The position numbers and the translations under genes were made by a program. A DNA stretch of 64,000 bases from Emticicia sp. C21 (GTDB lineage: Bacteria; Bacteroidota; Bacteroidia; Cytophagales; Spirosomataceae), in contig NZ_QVMT01000002.1 in the NCBI RefSeq assembly GCF_003418935.1, positions 496,001-560,000 on the forward strand, in the 5' to 3' direction. Each line of letters begins with the position of its first letter. The stretch's first letter is position 1. Below are positions 61,264 to 64,000 of the stretch, one piece after another. The notes under the pieces were generated by a model. The model had not been told where the DNA came from and did no database searches. It saw only the letters and a program-made list of their open reading frames with translations.

Positions 61264-62373
61264 ATGAAAGACTGGCAAAACTGTAAGAAGATACTCTGTG
61301 TCCGTGCCGATAACATGGGTGATCTGATTATGACTACTCCGGCCTTGCGTGCTTTGAAAGAAACATTTGATTGCCATATTACGATACTTACTTCTAAAGC
61401 CGGGAGCCTGATTGCCGGGTGTATTCCGGATATTGATAAAGTAATCGTAAGTAATTTGCCCTGGGTTAAATGTGATAATTCTTTAGTAGATACACAACTC
61501 CAAACGCTGGTCAGAGAAATCAAGAAAGAAGCATTTGATGCGGCTATTATTTTTACGGTTTATAGCCAGAGTGCTTTACCTGCAGCCTTATTCTGCTTCA
61601 TGGCAGGTATTCCCAGACGATTGGCTTATGCTAGAGAAAATCCCTATGCCTTATTGACTGACTGGCTCCCGGATAAGGAGCCTTATAGCTACATTCAGCA
61701 TCAGGTACAAAGGGATGTAAATCTGGTGAATCATATAGAAGCTTTCACCAACACTGAAGGCCTCTCTATTTATTATTCAGAAGAAGTACGGGCATCTGCT
61801 TTGAAAAAACTCCAGGGACTAGGAATTAATCTTGCCAATTCATGGATCATTTTACATCCCGGTGTATCAGAAGAAAGAAGGAGTTACCCTTTTATGTACT
61901 GGATTAAAATCGGGCAGTTGATTGCCAGACAATCAGATTTACCCATACTCATCACAGGCTCATCTGCCGAACGTGAACTAACAGATGCGTTGAGTGAACA
62001 AATAGGCCCACAGTCTCATTCGGTAGCAGGTTTATTTACGATCGAAGAATTTGTGACCTTGATTGCCTCTACAAAAGCCGTAATATCGGTCAATACCAGT
62101 ACCATTCATATAGCTGCCGCTACCCGGACACCGGCCGTAGTTTTATATGCTTTAACTAACCCACAACACACTCCCTGGAAATCTCCACATATATTACTTA
62201 CCTATTCGGTAAAAGAAGCCATCAGAAGTAAAAACGAGGTAGTCCGCTACGTATCAGAGCATCATCTGAATCAAGACCTCTCGTATCCATCTCCTGAAGA
62301 AGTAGCAGATGCCCTAAAAGTAATTCTGCAAGGTGATGATAATAAAATCTTCTCCAGAAATACTGGTGTATAG
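61264..62373 (+). CDS. GT9 family glycosyltransferase (heptosyltransferase-like) 2
   Basis: A 369-residue GT9 protein. N-terminal CVRADNMGDLIMTTPALRALKETF matches the family start, and near the C-terminus are IILHPGVSEERRSYPFMYWIKI and VNTSTIHIAAATRTPAVVLYALTNPQHTPW. It lies 9 bp after the phosphatase gene and ends the plus operon. It is similar in plan to the GT9 of the minus operon but longer. Terminator at 62408-62440. Confidence 0.9.
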   Translation: MKDWQNCKKILCVRADNMGDLIMTTPALRALKETFDCHITILTSKAGSLIAGCIPDIDKVIVSNLPWVKCDNSLVDTQLQTLVREIKKEAFDAAIIFTVYSQSALPAALFCFMAGIPRRLAYARENPYALLTDWLPDKEPYSYIQHQVQRDVNLVNHIEAFTNTEGLSIYYSEEVRASALKKLQGLGINLANSWIILHPGVSEERRSYPFMYWIKIGQLIARQSDLPILITGSSAERELTDALSEQIGPQSHSVAGLFTIEEFVTLIASTKAVISVNTSTIHIAAATRTPAVVLYALTNPQHTPWKSPHILLTYSVKEAIRSKNEVVRYVSEHHLNQDLSYPSPEEVADALKVILQGDDNKIFSRNTGV

Positions 62374-62407
62374 TTATATCGTTTTTCTCGCACAAAAATA
62401 AGATAAC

Positions 62408-62440
62408 AAAAAGGGATATGAAGTAATCATATCCCTTTTT
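62408..62440 (+). terminator. Terminator of the plus-strand glycan operon
   Basis: AAAAAGGGATATGA (62408-62421), loop AGTAA, TCATATCCCTTTTT (62427-62440): a 14-bp stem. Confidence 0.93.
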
Positions 62441-62458
62441 GTAGAAATCCAAACCGTT

Positions 62459-62953
62459 TTAAACATGTATGAATTGTTTAGCCAGTATGATAATCCAGGT
62501 AATCATAAATACTATTGGTAATATCCAAACTGAAAATACCTCCATCATTTTTACATTCTTTCCAGCGTCAATCGGTGGATAGTTTTCGTCGAACTGACCA
62601 GATAAATCAAATTTCTTTTGTAATGAATGCATACTGATACTTCGGGCAATAACGCCAAAAAAAATGCAGATACAAGCAACTAAGGCAGCCGATGGAATCA
62701 GCCACAAAAGTAAGTCCTGTTGGCCAGCGAATATGGGGCTTTTGGCCTCTTTGGGTGCATTGGCTACACTTGCATAGCCACCAAAGAAAAATGATTGAGA
62801 GATAGCTAACCAAATGGTGCGCTGGTTCAGAATATTATGTTCATCGACAATGTGTTGCCGGAACTGCTTATAAAAATCCTCCCAGGGGACAGGTTTTCTT
62901 ACTGGCGGCAGAACGCGCCTTTTGTCTAAGTGAGTAACTTCGTTTTCTAACAT
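62459..62953 (-). CDS. Membrane protein of unknown function
   Basis: A 164-residue protein. A basic, Pro-rich N-terminal segment (HLDKRRVLPPVRKPVPWEDFYKQF), then three membrane helices (about 45-65, 78-102 and 138-158) with RTIWLAISQSFFFGGYASVAN around the first. No family recognised. I choose the start at 62953 (MLENEV); an upstream ATG at 62995 would prepend a short hydrophobic stretch that could instead be a signal-like segment. Confidence 0.7.
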   Translation of the reverse strand: MLENEVTHLDKRRVLPPVRKPVPWEDFYKQFRQHIVDEHNILNQRTIWLAISQSFFFGGYASVANAPKEAKSPIFAGQQDLLLWLIPSAALVACICIFFGVIARSISMHSLQKKFDLSGQFDENYPPIDAGKNVKMMEVFSVWILPIVFMITWIIILAKQFIHV

Positions 62954-63026
62954 GACAGTAAATAATAAAGTTGTGATGAAAAAATGTTTTCTCAATTGTT
63001 ATAAATTGAGATATATAATCAGATAA

Positions 63027-64000
63027 TTAAGGTACCATATTACAATTCAATTTAAACATACTTATATCATGGTCTTGCTCGAATATATTGATGGCAAAAG
63101 TGACTGTTTGTTGATTGTTTACTATAGTATCAAAGTATTCTCCCATGGTTGCATTGCCTCCTGCTCGGTTATAAGTAAGTCTGATAGGCGCATTGATGCT
63201 ACCCTCTGTCAGGTTCTTAAATTCTACTATGTAAGTACCATATGGCAGAAATCTTTGAGACTCTTTCGGATGATTATTTCCTCTCTCGTTTGGAATAAAA
63301 GTAGGATGAAAACCGCCTTTAGTATCTTTACAAAACATGACTACATTTCCTTGTGAGTCTTTGATAGTATATTCAATTTTACAGATAACCTGGTTATATT
63401 CAGGGTGCTGTATATCAATACCTGCACGGGCATTAATTGCATGCGTTGGCAAATCAATGGTAGAATACCCATTGGCTTGTATAACCCATTCGCCGGTTGG
63501 ATAATTATACTGATTTGTTTTACCATAAAACCAGAATTCATTTTCACCGCCCGGCATTTGAGTAAGCAGTCCCGTATAAGTATCAGTGGCTAATGGATAG
63601 GCCTTTGACAGACCAATCAATAAGTTTTTGGGAGGGTGTAAAAGTAACCCCTGACTGGTTTTAATAGTTATCTCATTTGATATCGGCTTGCTTTCTATAT
63701 TACCAGGGGGTACCCAGTCATTGGGCTTAGGAGTTACAACCGGTGGAACATTTACTACCACATTATTACCAGAACCGGAAGTATTTGTACTACCTGTATT
63801 ATTTGGTGGCTGGCTACTATTGCTGGTATTATTTATAGGAGGATTAACAGGAACCAGAGCGATTGGTATATGTAGGGTATCAGCTTTATTACGATGAAAT
63901 ATTTTAGAAACTGTTACTCCCGTATAAATGCCAAGACTATCTGAATGTTTATGAGAGCCGATGCTGTCTAGTACTTTATCTGCATTCTTACCTGCTTTTA
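63027..64000 (-). CDS. Unknown protein with Asn/Ser/Pro-rich linker, C-terminal part (5' end outside window)
   Basis: The reading frame stays open to the window end, so at least 323 residues are coded and the start is not visible; the GTG at 63761 is not a start. The visible part begins with KAGKNADKVLDS and TLHIPIALVPV, then a low-complexity Asn/Ser/Pro/Thr/Gly linker (NPPINNTSNSSQPPNNTG... about 63750-63860), then beta-strand-rich sequence (LLTQMPGGENEFWFYGKTNQ, VICKIEYTIKDSQGN, VTFAINIFEQDHD). It resembles a secreted or surface protein with a C-terminal beta domain. Family not recognised. Confidence 0.7.
   Translation of the reverse strand, partial: KAGKNADKVLDSIGSHKHSDSLGIYTGVTVSKIFHRNKADTLHIPIALVPVNPPINNTSNSSQPPNNTGSTNTSGSGNNVVVNVPPVVTPKPNDWVPPGNIESKPISNEITIKTSQGLLLHPPKNLLIGLSKAYPLATDTYTGLLTQMPGGENEFWFYGKTNQYNYPTGEWVIQANGYSTIDLPTHAINARAGIDIQHPEYNQVICKIEYTIKDSQGNVVMFCKDTKGGFHPTFIPNERGNNHPKESQRFLPYGTYIVEFKNLTEGSINAPIRLTYNRAGGNATMGEYFDTIVNNQQTVTFAINIFEQDHDISMFKLNCNMVP

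Noticed and set aside
1-64000. CRISPR arrays, restriction-modification, toxin-antitoxin or phage-defence systems
   Set aside because: No regular spaced repeats and no genes of these kinds were seen.

Overview
The window comes from a Bacteroidota chromosome, most likely of the order Cytophagales. It carries a gldKLMN block of the type IX secretion/gliding machinery next to a PorP/SprF protein. It also has DUF4271 beside hemD, and promoters of the Bacteroidota -33/-7 form (TTTG, 19 to 21 bases, TAnnTTTG). The clearest examples lie before tRNA-Phe, before sucD, and in the TetR-controlled promoter near 3800. The DNA is AT-rich, and several genes can only start at TTG. No phage, integrase, transposase gene or CRISPR array was seen; this is mostly ordinary chromosome with a few small accessory patches.

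Layout. 1-8790: C-terminal part of an M16 peptidase-like protein, a TetR regulator with its operators and a small membrane-protein target, a lipoprotein sugar dehydrogenase, a large PVC-type cytochrome c/HEAT lipoprotein, an HpcH/HpaI aldolase, and smpB. 8790-9617: gene-free DNA with two candidate structured RNAs. 9618-15134: hflX, rnr and an acyl-CoA dehydrogenase. 15165-18297: a DoxX-like protein, an unknown 150-residue protein, an outer-membrane barrel and murB. 18878-28298: sucD, DUF4271, hemD, PorP/SprF, then gldK, gldL, gldM and gldN. 28655-33909: a small secreted protein, a 161-bp foldback (MITE-like) element, glyA, a TPR-like secreted protein, purS, pssA and a small membrane gene lying between two copies of the pssA leader.

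34153-48657: a 1021-residue ELWxxDGT-repeat protein, a GNAT acetyltransferase, a PAP2-like membrane protein, an ECF sigma factor with a membrane protein and a secreted DUF4097-like protein, a cupin, an SDR, a membrane endonuclease/exonuclease/phosphatase protein, a membrane coiled-coil protein, a two-component system and a GH88/GH105 hydrolase. 48853-53294: thioredoxin, an unlisted 50-residue membrane protein, an Fe-S/heme membrane protein with a striking promoter palindrome, tRNA-Phe(GAA), and a pair of exported ferritin-like proteins. 53550-62373: a DUF1264 lipoprotein and two divergent operons holding five glycosyltransferases (two GT9, one GT2, two GT4), a NodU/WapO-type carbamoyltransferase and a GmhB-type phosphatase. 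This set could build a carbamoylated, possibly heptose-containing, surface glycan. 62459-64000: two unknown proteins, the last one cut by the window edge.

Most interesting: the divergent glycan/carbamoyl cluster, the TetR regulon with operators placed on -33 and -7 boxes, a 30-bp perfect palindrome over the promoter of the Fe-S protein, the foldback element, the duplicated pssA leader, and the two candidate small RNAs between smpB and hflX. Functional names rest on motifs read by eye; no database search was made.
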